A DNA stretch of 64,000 bases from Chitinophaga filiformis (GTDB taxonomy: Bacteria > Bacteroidota > Bacteroidia > Chitinophagales > Chitinophagaceae), in the NCBI RefSeq assembly GCF_900102545.1, contig NZ_FNBN01000002.1:284264-348263 (forward strand), written 5' to 3'. This document shows positions 27,988-37,700 of this stretch, piece after piece. Position 1 is the stretch's first letter; each line of letters begins with the position of its first letter. The position numbers and the translations under genes are program-made. The notes under the pieces were generated by a model. That model searched no databases. It worked only from the letters and a program-made list of their open reading frames with translations, and had not been told where the DNA came from.

Positions 27988-28021
27988 CAAATGTAATAAA
28001 AAGGCAATCGATTGCAACAAA
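27988..28021 (-). promoter_or_regulatory. PUL promoter with embedded second LacI-type palindrome
   Basis: On the minus strand TACATTTG (27988-27995) matches the Bacteroidota -7 element TAnnTTTG. A -33-like GTTG lies 19 nt upstream (28015-28018). The spacer holds GCAATCGATTGC (28004-28015), a perfect palindrome again with an AAnCGnTT core, placed where a bound repressor would block RNA polymerase. The rest of 27864-28384 shows no gene. Confidence 0.55.
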
Positions 28022-28384
28022 AATATTAAAAAGCTTTTATAATAATTCATAACCTGAGCGTAAGTTATACAACTGGTTATGTCACAATAAGTTAGGGGCT
28101 ACGTAAATTACTGCTGCCCTTCCCAGAGCTAACAGTGGGTCTGCGGAATGCTCATCTTCACATAAGTGGAAGAAGTATTGCTTCCGTGAGCCGTTTCTGT
28201 ATCGCCATATCAGATGTTGTACATACAACGCAAACGCCCCTATTCAGTACGCAGGAACAACAGTATTTATTATTACTACGGATAAAAAAAGTAGATACAT
28301 CCAGGTACTTACTATCTGATGAAAGTCCCGGCGAAAGATGTCAGGCTGAATGCTTATCTTGGTTGGCTCAATTACTATTCCACT

Positions 28385-29869
28385 ATGCGGTTTTTCTCAG
28401 CCATAAGAGTTACGTGCACGCTCACTATTGCCTGCTTTTTATTGTTACCATGTATCCAGGTATCCGGACAGGGAGGTCCTGTTGTCAAAACACCACGTGG
28501 GTACATCCGCGGTATAGAAGAGAAAAGCATTTTCGTTTTTAAGGGCGTACCATACGCAGCTGCTCCTACAGGCAACCTTCGATTTAAAGCGCCTATGCCG
28601 GTGCTTCCCTGGAAGGATACACTTTCCTGCACTCAATTCGGCCCCGTGGCAGCACAATATGCAGGAGATACGAAAACAGTAAAAGGTGAAGAAGATTGCC
28701 TGCAGCTTAACATTTACACACCTTCGCTAAAGCCCGCTAAAAGCCTCCCCATACTGGTATGGGTACACGGCGGTGGTATGACCGGCGGTAGCGGTATCGG
28801 ACAGAATGGACATTCCTTTTCCCATAGCGATAGCATCATTACCATCACCATCAATTACCGCCTCGGGGTATTGGGTTTCTTATACCTGAATGATGTGGCA
28901 GGTTATAAGACAGCAGGCAATAATGCCTTACTGGATTGTATCATGGCCCTGAAATGGATCAGAGAGAATATAAAAGCATTCGGCGGCGATCCTTCCCGTG
29001 TAACACTCATCGGGGAATCGGCAGGCGCGAAACTGATTTCCTCATTACTGGCAACGCCCGCCGCCAAAGGATATTTTAAGCAGCTAATTCTCGAAAGTGG
29101 TTCCGTCAACTGTATCCGCGATACCGCTACAGCAAAAGCCATCCGTAAACGGCTGATGGATACGCTTGGCATTTCCAATCCTGTAGAGCTCCTGCAATTA
29201 CCGACAGCAACACTGATTAAGGCACAGGCTAAAGTATTAGGTGGCGCCAAAGGCACCAACTATTTCGGTCCTGTTCAGGATGGCATCCTGATCAAAACCG
29301 ATGCTTTACACTACGTCACGAATCACCCGGATAAAAATGTCCGCGTATTGCTGGGTACCAACAAGGCAGAAGCACTCCTGTTCATGAATATTGACAAACG
29401 GCTTTACACGCCAGATTCGACGGTATTGAGCGACTGGTTCGGGGATAATTATAAATACAGTTACAAAGCCTGGCAGGACATGCACCAACTACCCCAGGAT
29501 ACAGCAGCCATTATCACCTTAAGCCGGTACATGTACCAGATGCATACCTACCGCCTGGCCAAAGCATTGGCTGCAGCAGGCTATAAGACATGGATGTATT
29601 CATTCGAACAACCCAACAAAGGCGCTCCTGCTACCCATGCGGAGGAGTTACAATACGTCTGGTATGAAGCCGGTCATGGCACACCAGCCAATATTCAACT
29701 GGCTGTGCTGATGCACAAACACTGGGTAGATTTTATAAAAGGCCGTCCGCTCTGGCATAAGTATGACAGCAAGCATATGGGAATGATCTTTAAAGAAGAA
29801 AGCCACGAAGCTATTATGGATGATTATGAAGATCCGGCTCATCCAACGATGGGATTTATTTTACATTGA
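28385..29869 (+). CDS. Type-B carboxylesterase family protein
   Basis: The 494-aa secreted alpha/beta hydrolase is started at ATG 28385, where the signal peptide begins (MRFFSAIRVTC, cleavage near VSGQ); an upstream ATG at 28319 would add 22 residues that do not fit. Family motifs are KTPRGYIRGIEE, FKGVPYAAAPTGNLRF, EDCLQLNIYTP and the oxyanion loop WVHGGGMTGGSG. The nucleophile is Ser212 in GESAG, with a likely acid Glu in GTNKAEALLF and His in PATHAEELQYVW. It hydrolyses carboxyl esters in the periplasm or outside the cell. It is divergent from the lyase PUL and might remove ester decorations from the same glycan, but that link is positional only. Confidence 0.87.
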   Translation: MRFFSAIRVTCTLTIACFLLLPCIQVSGQGGPVVKTPRGYIRGIEEKSIFVFKGVPYAAAPTGNLRFKAPMPVLPWKDTLSCTQFGPVAAQYAGDTKTVKGEEDCLQLNIYTPSLKPAKSLPILVWVHGGGMTGGSGIGQNGHSFSHSDSIITITINYRLGVLGFLYLNDVAGYKTAGNNALLDCIMALKWIRENIKAFGGDPSRVTLIGESAGAKLISSLLATPAAKGYFKQLILESGSVNCIRDTATAKAIRKRLMDTLGISNPVELLQLPTATLIKAQAKVLGGAKGTNYFGPVQDGILIKTDALHYVTNHPDKNVRVLLGTNKAEALLFMNIDKRLYTPDSTVLSDWFGDNYKYSYKAWQDMHQLPQDTAAIITLSRYMYQMHTYRLAKALAAAGYKTWMYSFEQPNKGAPATHAEELQYVWYEAGHGTPANIQLAVLMHKHWVDFIKGRPLWHKYDSKHMGMIFKEESHEAIMDDYEDPAHPTMGFILH

Positions 29870-29892
29870 TATAAAAACAGGTTGAAAAGAGA

Positions 29893-29934
29893 AACCGCAT
29901 TTTAGACATACGCCTGAGATGCGGTTCTTCTTTT
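29893..29934 (+). terminator. Intrinsic terminator
   Basis: An 8-bp stem AACCGCAT/ATGCGGTT (29893-29900 with 29919-29926) and an 18-nt loop are followed by CTTCTTTT, 24 bp after the carboxylesterase stop. Confidence 0.65.
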
Positions 29935-29968
29935 AGCTAGTCTTAACAGTATTAAGCCTTTCTTTGGG

Positions 29969-30871
29969 TTAAATGGTCGGCATTCCTCCTGTAACCGGCA
30001 CGGTAGCGCCCGACATGTAACTAGCTTCCTGTGATGCCAGTAAAACATATACTGCTGCCAGCTCAGCCGGCTGACCAGGACGTTTCATTGGTGTCTGCGC
30101 ACCAAACTTTGCTGTCTCTTCTGCTGAAAAGCTGGCAGGTATCAGCGGTGTCCAGATAGGTCCCGGCGCCACGCAATTCACGCGGATGCCCTTTTCACCC
30201 CACAACTGAGCCAGTGTGGCTGTAAAGTTCTGGATAGCAGCCTTGGTCAGGGTGTAAGGAATGAGTGTAGGTTTTGGAGTGTATGCATTGACAGAAGTCG
30301 TATTGATGACAGCACTACCCGGTTTCAGGTGAGGCTCTGCCGCCTTACACAGATAGAACATGGCAGTCACATTCACCCGGATTGTTTTATCCCATTCCTC
30401 ACTCGAGATATCCTGCAGAGATTCATGCGCTACCTGGAATGCAGCATTATTCACCAGGATGTCCAGTCCGCCGAACTCACGTACAGCCTTGTCCACCATC
30501 TCCTTGCAAAGCGCTTCATCACTGATATCTCCCGGAAAAAGAATCGCTTTCCTTCCCTCCTTTTCCACATAAGCAGCAGCCTCCTTTGCGTCCTCCTCTT
30601 CATTCAGATAAGAGATCAACACATCAGCGCCTTCCCTGGCGTAAGCAATGGCCACGGCCTTCCCTATTCCTGAATCGCCGCCTGTAATAATTGCCTTTCT
30701 TCCTATCAGTTTACCACTTCCTTTATAGGTGTTCTCACCATGATCCGGTTTAGGCGTCATTTTCTGTTCCAAGCCCGGTAATTGCTGTTCCTGTTCTATA
30801 AATTCAGGCTGAGGATACTGTTCAACCGGGTTAACAATGACCGTATTTTTCCCTTTTATTTCAGTTGCCAT
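29969..30871 (-). CDS. SDR oxidoreductase, YhdF/general-stress type
   Basis: The 300-aa cytoplasmic protein (ATG 30871; an upstream ATG at 30910 is less likely) belongs to the long-leader SDR subgroup. A leader of about 55 residues (PEFIEQEQQLPGLEQKM, then KPDHGENTYKGSGKL) precedes the cofactor motif TGGDSGIGKA. NNAAFQ, the Ser in INTTSVNA and Y-T-L-T-K complete the active site. Relatives are often annotated as glucose or general-stress dehydrogenases (YhdF, YdaD) and are linked to osmotic or oxidative stress in bacilli. It is transcribed alone and convergent with the carboxylesterase. Confidence 0.85.
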   Translation of the reverse strand: MATEIKGKNTVIVNPVEQYPQPEFIEQEQQLPGLEQKMTPKPDHGENTYKGSGKLIGRKAIITGGDSGIGKAVAIAYAREGADVLISYLNEEEDAKEAAAYVEKEGRKAILFPGDISDEALCKEMVDKAVREFGGLDILVNNAAFQVAHESLQDISSEEWDKTIRVNVTAMFYLCKAAEPHLKPGSAVINTTSVNAYTPKPTLIPYTLTKAAIQNFTATLAQLWGEKGIRVNCVAPGPIWTPLIPASFSAEETAKFGAQTPMKRPGQPAELAAVYVLLASQEASYMSGATVPVTGGMPTI

Positions 30872-31149
30872 GACATATTTATTTAAAAGGTTCACAATGT
30901 ATCCCATCATCAGACAGGTAGACTCTTAACCCGTAAATTCAATGCCAGAGAATATACGCTCGCCATATTCGCTTAAAAATGTTCGGATATCCCCTTAAAG
31001 CAGAGTTAGATTGTTGCCGGGAATCGTCATCCGTGTAAACATTTGTACACAGTAGCAATGGATCAGCTTCGCTGTTTCGGGGCATAGACTGACCTGTCTC
31101 CCCCTCAGAATTGGCCCGTTTGCCACCCCTGATTTCAGATAGCGCAGCG

Positions 31150-31157
31150 TAAGTTTG
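31150..31157 (+). promoter_or_regulatory. Candidate -7 element TAAGTTTG
   Basis: TAAGTTTG matches TAnnTTTG and ends 19 bp before the ATG of the alpha/beta hydrolase. No good -33 TTTG is found at the right distance. The rest of 30872-31176 shows nothing else. Confidence 0.35.
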
Positions 31158-31176
31158 CTGCCTAAACGACTCATCA

Positions 31177-32013
31177 ATGCAAATCAGATCATTGATTCTT
31201 TTATTCCTTGTAATGACAACACACTTGCAAATGAACGCACAACACGAGACAGGACATTATGCCACTGTAAATGGCCTGAAGATGTACTATGAGATCCATG
31301 GTAAGGGTATGCCGCTGGTATTGCTGCATGGCGGAGGTTCTACGATAGCATCCAACTGGAGCCGTATCCTGCCGGAACTGGCCAAAAACCACCAGGTAAT
31401 TGCTGTGGAATTACAGGCACATGGACATACGGCAGACATTGACCGTCCTTTAAGTTTTGAACAGGATGCAGACGATGTAGCGGCATTACTGAAACAATTG
31501 CACATTGAAAAAGCTGATATAATGGGTTTCAGTAATGGAGGTACCACCACCTTGCAGATTGGTATCCGTCATCCGGAACTGGTGAACAAACTGATACTTG
31601 CTTCAGCCCTTTACAAAAGGGAAGGCATGATGCAAGGATTCTTCGAAGGAATGGAACATGCCAGCTTCGATCAGATGCCGCAACCGCTGAAAGATGCTTA
31701 CCTGAAAGCCAATCCCGATCCTAAAGGTCTGGACGCCATGTTCCACCGCGATGTAGCCAGAATGGTTGGCTTCAAAGATATCAGTGATGAACAGATCAAA
31801 AATATCCAGGCGCCTGCATTGGTAATAAACGGCGATAAGGATGCCGTACTCGCCGAGCATGCCTTTAAGCTATCCCGTATATTACCACATGCTGAGCTGG
31901 CAATATTACCTGGCGGACATGGAGACTATATCGGGGAGATCTGTGCTCCGGACAGGAATAGTAAAATCCCGGATCTTGTAGTAGCGATGATAGAAAAGTT
32001 CCTTAAAAATTAG
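31177..32013 (+). CDS. Secreted alpha/beta hydrolase
   Basis: This 278-aa alpha/beta hydrolase has a short signal peptide (LILLFLVMTTHLQMNAQ). Motifs are the oxyanion HGGGST block, the nucleophile elbow GFSNGG with Ser119, the acid GDKDAVLAE, and the catalytic His in PGGHGDYIG. The cap segment is small (about 150-200). Such proteins are esterases, lactonases or haloperoxidase-like enzymes, and the substrate cannot be told. It is a single gene followed by a hairpin whose T-run is on the other strand. Confidence 0.85.
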   Translation: MQIRSLILLFLVMTTHLQMNAQHETGHYATVNGLKMYYEIHGKGMPLVLLHGGGSTIASNWSRILPELAKNHQVIAVELQAHGHTADIDRPLSFEQDADDVAALLKQLHIEKADIMGFSNGGTTTLQIGIRHPELVNKLILASALYKREGMMQGFFEGMEHASFDQMPQPLKDAYLKANPDPKGLDAMFHRDVARMVGFKDISDEQIKNIQAPALVINGDKDAVLAEHAFKLSRILPHAELAILPGGHGDYIGEICAPDRNSKIPDLVVAMIEKFLKN

Positions 32014-32034
32014 GCCTGCAAAATTAAAGATGAA

Positions 32035-32067
32035 CAAAAAAATAAAGCCGGTAAGAAATTACCGGCT
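32035..32067 (-). terminator. Minus-strand terminator beyond the tandem repeats
   Basis: A 9-bp stem AGCCGGTAA/TTACCGGCT (32046-32054 with 32059-32067) and a GAAA loop are followed on the minus strand by a T-run (A-run at 32036-32042 on plus). The FecR transcript would therefore run about 540 nt past its stop codon, through the repeat block. Confidence 0.6.
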
Positions 32068-32266
32068 CGCTACTAGACTAGCTAAAAAGGTTAACAATGT
32101 CTGGATGGTGCAAATGATTGTCTATCTGGGAACATACCAATAGTCATTCTGAGGGTATCTCTTGACTCATTAGTATTTGGGTATCACAGGACGATAATAA
32201 AAACTAACCAACTTGAATAGTATATAAGATCTCATTTATCGGATTTAGGATGATTTATCATGAATA

Positions 32267-32560
32267 TTTAAAATCACTTATTAAAAACACTTAAGCCCAT
32301 TTATCGCGTCGCCAGGATCACTGATTACAGCCTTTCTCTCACCTGGAACATTTAAGATCACTTATCAAAAACACTTAAACCCATTTGTCACGTCGCCAGG
32401 ATCACTGATTACGGCCTCTCTCTCCTGGAACATTTAAGATCAATTATCACAAACGCTTAAGAGCATTTATCAAGCCTCGAGGATCATCTATTAGGGCTGC
32501 CTAAAATTGCTCGTTTAAGACACTCCGGATCGCCCATCCCAAGCACTTAAGATCACCAAA
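32267..32560. repeat. Degenerate 82-bp tandem repeats
   Basis: Units at 32267-32350 (84 bp), 32351-32432 (82 bp) and 32433-32513 (81 bp) are followed by a partial fourth from 32514. Each starts TTTAARATCA. Units 1 and 2 are closely similar, unit 3 is more diverged. Within each unit a shorter motif, TTAAGnnCAnTTATCA, occurs twice about 23 bp apart. No open frame runs through the block. It occupies most of the gap between two convergent genes. Confidence 0.8.
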
Positions 32561-32605
32561 TTTTAAAATTACCGGTCACGGTCCAATGTTCTTATCTTGA
32601 GTAAA

Positions 32606-33727
32606 TCACTTATCCTCAGGCAGCGATAACCGATATATGCCATCTTCTTTCGAATACCTGAGATTATTCACCAACGCATATTGCTTTAAAAAGACCTCCA
32701 CGGGCATATCACGATCAATGGAAACTCTTGCCCGTCTCTCACCGATAGCAGGATCAAATTCAACTTTTTCTCCATAGTACCTGATCACCGCCTTTTCCAC
32801 ATCAGCTATTCGTGCATCCGGCAGGTCAATCACCCGTTCTCTCCACTCCTCCACCTTCTTCATATCAGATGGCTGCACCTGCAATCGTTCTCCTTTGTAA
32901 ACAGCTTCCTGTCCGGGTTCAAGATCTACACTTCCACCTTTTCCTTTCACATGGACATTGCCTGCGAACAACGATACCTGCAACTCTTTTTCGTTGTATG
33001 ATTTGATATTAAAACTGGTACCCAATACTTCCACTACCTCATTTTGCAGGTGAACGATGAACGCCTGCTCATTCTTTGCTACTTTCAGGAATGCCTCTCC
33101 GCGCAGCGACACCTCTCTTTTCCCTTTTCCGAAACCAACCGGCCAGCTTAGTACGGACCCCGAGTTCATATGAACGAGCGTACCATCACTCAGTTTAATT
33201 TTATACTCCCTTCCCCAGGGCACGATCAGTTTAACACTGTCCTTCCCCCCAACAACCTCAGCGAGCGGTAATGTTTCAGTTCCATTATAAGTAAATGATC
33301 CGCTGGCGTCTATCTCGCCACCCTGACCATTGAGTGCTATCACTTTCCTGTTAAGATCCAACCATACGCTCTGACTCTTAGCGAATAATGACTCCGGTTT
33401 GCTTTTTTGTCCGGAATAATAGAACACCGTAAACAGCGTCCCCATCAAACAGGCTGCCGCCAGTGAAATGGTCACCATCCGGCGTATCCTGCCTCTTTTA
33501 TGTAGCTGGGCATTGCCCATTTCAATGATCTTTTCTGCAGAAGTGGTCCTTATTTGAAGGATCTCGCTTATCTGCGGGTCCAGGGTCTTATGCATCTGTT
33601 CCGATAATGCTCTCACCTCTGAAGAAGTTCTCATTAGCTCCTGCAACTCCACACGCTCTTCACTGGTGATCGACCCGGTTATTTCGGCAATTATGAGGGC
33701 TTCAGTTTTCAAGTTTCTTTTTTTCAT
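32606..33727 (-). CDS. FecR-family anti-sigma factor
   Basis: The 373-aa single-pass inner-membrane protein has an N-terminal cytosolic anti-sigma segment (about 1-80), one membrane helix (about 83-104), a periplasmic FecR domain (about 165-265, with GREYKIKLSDGTLVHMNSGS, then GEAFLKVAKNEQAFIVH) and a C-terminal DUF4974 domain (about 305-370). It should hold the ECF sigma factor encoded 10 bp upstream until the STN domain of the divergent SusC signals substrate. Its transcript probably continues into the tandem-repeat block before terminating at 32046. Confidence 0.93.
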   Translation of the reverse strand: MKKRNLKTEALIIAEITGSITSEERVELQELMRTSSEVRALSEQMHKTLDPQISEILQIRTTSAEKIIEMGNAQLHKRGRIRRMVTISLAAACLMGTLFTVFYYSGQKSKPESLFAKSQSVWLDLNRKVIALNGQGGEIDASGSFTYNGTETLPLAEVVGGKDSVKLIVPWGREYKIKLSDGTLVHMNSGSVLSWPVGFGKGKREVSLRGEAFLKVAKNEQAFIVHLQNEVVEVLGTSFNIKSYNEKELQVSLFAGNVHVKGKGGSVDLEPGQEAVYKGERLQVQPSDMKKVEEWRERVIDLPDARIADVEKAVIRYYGEKVEFDPAIGERRARVSIDRDMPVEVFLKQYALVNNLRYSKEDGIYRLSLPEDK

Positions 33728-33737
33728 GGTTATACTA

Positions 33738-34346
33738 TTATAGACATGACTGAGATAAAAAATAGATGAAAAGGATCAAAAAAATTTTTGAGCCCCCTTT
33801 GGCCTTTCTGGAACCAAGCTCCTTCCTGATAAAATTCGCAGCATTCTGTACATGTGTCTTTAAGGTCGCTTCCGTTACTCCAGTTATGGCCGCAGCCTCT
33901 TTATAACTCATTTGTCCAAAATAGATCATTTCAAAAGCCTCCCGGCTCTTCTTTGGCACTTTCTTCAGGGCTTCCCTTATCTGTGCCACGCGTTCACTCT
34001 CCTTGTCGAAAGGTGGCAGTTCCACCAGCGACAGATCCGCGTCCTCTGAATATTGCAGCTTTCTCAAAGCCTGTTTCCTGTTTCTGCCGGATTTAGTGAT
34101 GCTCTTGTTATGAGTCGCAGAAATGAGATAGGCTCTCAGTTCTCCCCGGATCCTCAGTGTGCCTTTTCTTTTCCATATTTCCAGAAACAGCTCCTGCACA
34201 ATATCTTCCGCATCTTCCGGGTTCTTGAGATAGTACATAGCACATGCCTTAACATCTTTGGCATACAGCTCGAAGAGCAGGTTAAAGGCCCTCTCATTGC
34301 CCTCATTAAGCTGCCTGATCAATGTGGCATTGTCTGGTATTTGCAT
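33738..34346 (-). CDS. ECF RNA polymerase sigma factor with hydrophobic tail
   Basis: This 202-aa sigma-70-type factor has region 2 (NLLFELYAKDVKACAMYY, DAEDIVQELFLEIW) and region 4 (VPKKSREAFEMIYFGQMSYK, then TGVTEATLKTHVQNA). It belongs to the SusC-linked ECF group of Bacteroidota and should activate the divergent SusC/SusD operon when FecR is relieved. An odd feature is the extreme C-terminus, which after a Lys/Gly linker is strongly hydrophobic (KIFLILFIYFLSQSCL) and could tether the factor to the membrane. It precedes fecR by 10 bp. Confidence 0.92.
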   Translation of the reverse strand: MQIPDNATLIRQLNEGNERAFNLLFELYAKDVKACAMYYLKNPEDAEDIVQELFLEIWKRKGTLRIRGELRAYLISATHNKSITKSGRNRKQALRKLQYSEDADLSLVELPPFDKESERVAQIREALKKVPKKSREAFEMIYFGQMSYKEAAAITGVTEATLKTHVQNAANFIRKELGSRKAKGGSKIFLILFIYFLSQSCL

Positions 34347-34722
34347 ATAAGTTTGATTTCGGTTTTTTCATATACGTGAACGTGATATTCGTATTACAAA
34401 ATGCTGACAACGCAATTTCTGCGTAGTCTGGCAATAAATTAAATTGTCTTGGGATTATCATAAGATTGCAGTGAAAGCGTCGAGTCAGGAGAAAGTGTAC
34501 TAAATTAGCCATAATCATTCTGATAATAAAATTATCCAATTTTTGATGCCCGGTCTATATGTTATGAAAGGCTTTACCACAACTACTTTGGAATAATTCA
34601 CAATTTTTCCGGCCAAAGAACCACCAAAAAAAAGCACAACTATTGTTCATCTGATTAGCTAATAAAAATTGTCTACCCGAGGGGAACATACTGATATTTA
34701 ATAAAAACTATACACGAGAGAT
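34347..34722. promoter_or_regulatory. Divergent promoter region, sigma/FecR versus SusC
   Basis: This 376-bp AT-rich gap must contain the promoters of both the sigma/fecR operon and the SusC/SusD operon. I find no TAnnTTTG element on either strand, which would be consistent with ECF-dependent transcription. GAGAG just before ATG 34723 could serve as a weak ribosome-binding site. Confidence 0.4.
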
Positions 34723-37700
34723 ATGCAACTTTTCAAGAGGCATGCCAGCGCGTTATATCCCATGCTGTTACTCCAGATCTCACTATACTTATCCACTGCG
34801 GTTAATGCGCAGGACACCTCATCCCTCGCCGCCATGAAGGTGAGTTTATCTGTACACAACATCGCTTTACATGATATCTTTGATAACATCAGCTCACAGA
34901 CGGGGCTTCATTTCTTTTACTCCCGGGACCATCTTAACGACAGTGAAAAATATAGCTTCCGTGCGGCAGATGAACCGGTACTGGCAGTCGTTAATCGTTT
35001 AGTCAACAAAAAAGGTTTCGCCTGTAAAGTGGAAGGAAAGATGCTCGTCGTCTATAAATTACCATCTACTACAGGCACCCAGCCAGAAGAACATGCCTCT
35101 ACTGCCACTACTGACGCAAAATCATACCGTCTGCATGGGCAAGTGCTGGACAGCTCCGGTAAACCATTACCCGGAGCCACCATCTTAATAAAAGGTACCC
35201 GTAAAGGATACACTGCTAAAGAAGATGGGCAGTTCTTCTTTTCGGCCACCTCACCTCATCCAGTCCTTCAGATCAGCTTTACCGGTTTCGGTACAGAGGA
35301 ATATCCTGTCACTGATCCTGACAAAGATATCACCGTGGTGCTTCAGCGGCATACCAGTCCTCTCGACGAAACAGTAGTTATTGCATATGGTACCACTTCC
35401 AAAAGACTGAATACAGGTAACGTCGCGAAGGTCGCTGCCAGTGATATAGAAAAATACCCTGTAAGTAATCCGCTGCTTACCCTTCAGGGCAGAGTACCCG
35501 GTCTGACCATTTACCAGTCCAGCGGCGCGCCGGGCACTCCGTTAGATATCCGTCTCAGGGTACAGAACTCATTTCTGAGCAACAATACTCCGTTGATTGT
35601 CGTTGACGGCATTCCGTTACCCGCCGGCAGTCAGAATATCAACCTGCTTACATCCCATCCTAACAGTAGTGTAGGACTGTTCTCCATCTTTAATAACATG
35701 GACATTGCCAGTATTGAGGTATTGAAGGATGCGGACGCGACCGCCATCTACGGTAGCCGTGGCGGGAATGGCGTTATTGTTATCACCACAAAACGTGGAA
35801 CGGCAGGCAAACTGAAAGTCAGGGCGGATTACACCATGGGAGTCAGCCAGGCCAGTAGTAAACTCAGCTTACTTAATACACCACAATATCTAAAGGTAAG
35901 ACGTGAAGCCTTCAGAAACGACGGGATCATGATCACCAATATTCCGGGAGATCCCGGCTATGCCCCTGATATTCTATCCTGGGATACAACACGTTATACC
36001 GATTGGCAGAAATGGCAGATAGGGCGCAACGCGCCTACCAGTAATGCAAACCTGTTCCTGTCTGGTGGCAACGAAACCACTCAGATGATGATGTGTCTTG
36101 GCTTCTACCGGGAAGGCACTGTTTATCCGGCCGATATGGCTTACCTCAGGGGAACGGCCAGTTTTTCATTTAATCACAGATCGGCTGATAACAGATTCAA
36201 ACTCGGTGTATACACGAATTATGCAAAAGACAGGAATGATATGTTCAACAGTCCTATTTCAGCGATACTATTACCTCCCGATGCACCGAAACTATACGAC
36301 GGGAATAATCAAATCAACTGGATTGAGGGAAACGAACCGTTCCGGAACCCGGCAGCAGAATACCTGAAAACTTATACACACGAAAAGGAAAATCAGATCG
36401 TCAACCTCAATACAGAATATTCAATTCTGCGGGATTCTAAACAGGACCTTAAAATAAAATTCAACCTGGGTTATAATAGTACCTCAGCGAATGAAAACTT
36501 AAGGATTCCTAAAGCATCTCAGAATCCCTATCTTGCTGACAACATCACAGGAACATCCTCTTTCGGTAACAATAACTTCAAAAGTTATCTTACAGAACCA
36601 CAAGCAGAGTATTACCGCCGGATTAAGGACGGAGAACTGACCATTCTCGCAGGAGCATCCTTTCAGTATACCAGTAATTATACATCCACTATAGTTGGAC
36701 AGGGCTATACTAATGATGCCTTGTTATCCTCAATCGATGGAGCAGCCGTTATAGCCAGTAAACTTACAAACCGTATTGAGTATAAATATGGCGCTTTCTT
36801 TAGCAGGATCACTTATAAACTCAGGAACAGATATATTGTGAATCTCTCGGGAAGAAGGGACGGTAGTTCCAAATTCAGTCCCGAGCACCGGTTTAGCAAC
36901 TTCGGTTCAATAGGCGCTGCCTGGATCTTTTCAGAAGAGCCCTATTTTAAAAATGAACTGCCTTTTCTCTCCTTTGGTAAATTGCGGTCCAGCTTTGGTG
37001 TTACAGGCAATGATCAAATAGCCGATTACAAATTCCTGGATACCTGGTCTCCCACCCTTGGCAATCCCTATCTAAATACAACAACTATGCAGCCGGATGC
37101 ACTCTATAACCCCGCTTACAACTGGGAAAGGACCAAAAAGATTGAAGCGGCACTTGAACTTGGCTTTTTCAAGGATCGACTGATCGCGTCAATTGCCTAC
37201 TTTCGAAATAGAAGTGATAACCAGCTGATAAAATATTCGCTGCCCTGGCAGACAGGCTTTAGTAGTATTCTTAAAAATTTTGATGCACTAGTGCAGAGCA
37301 GCGGCTGGGAATTTGCCATCAACAGTGATCTCATAAAGAGCAAGTCCCTTACACTTAATGCAGCATTCAATATCAGTATCCCCAGGAACAAATTGCTCTA
37401 TTTCAACAACCTCGCCAACTCATCCTACGCTAACACATATGTGATCGGAGAATCACTGAATGTATTGTATAAACTATTATCCCGGGGCGTCTCTCCCGAT
37501 AGCGGACATTTCCGGCTAACAGACGCAGACGGCAATGGTCATTATACTTTCGCTGATTATAAAGTGATCGGTAGCCTTGATCCTATATATCATGGTGGCT
37601 TCCAGCTGAATTTGCAGTACAAGCGTCTTGGGCTCTCTTTCGCCGGAGAATTCAGGAAGCAATTGGTACCTAATTATCTGTACTGGACTTACCTGAATAA

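Noticed and set aside
32267..32560. CRISPR array
   Set aside because: Units are tandem with no unique spacers, diverge progressively, and no cas gene is in the window.
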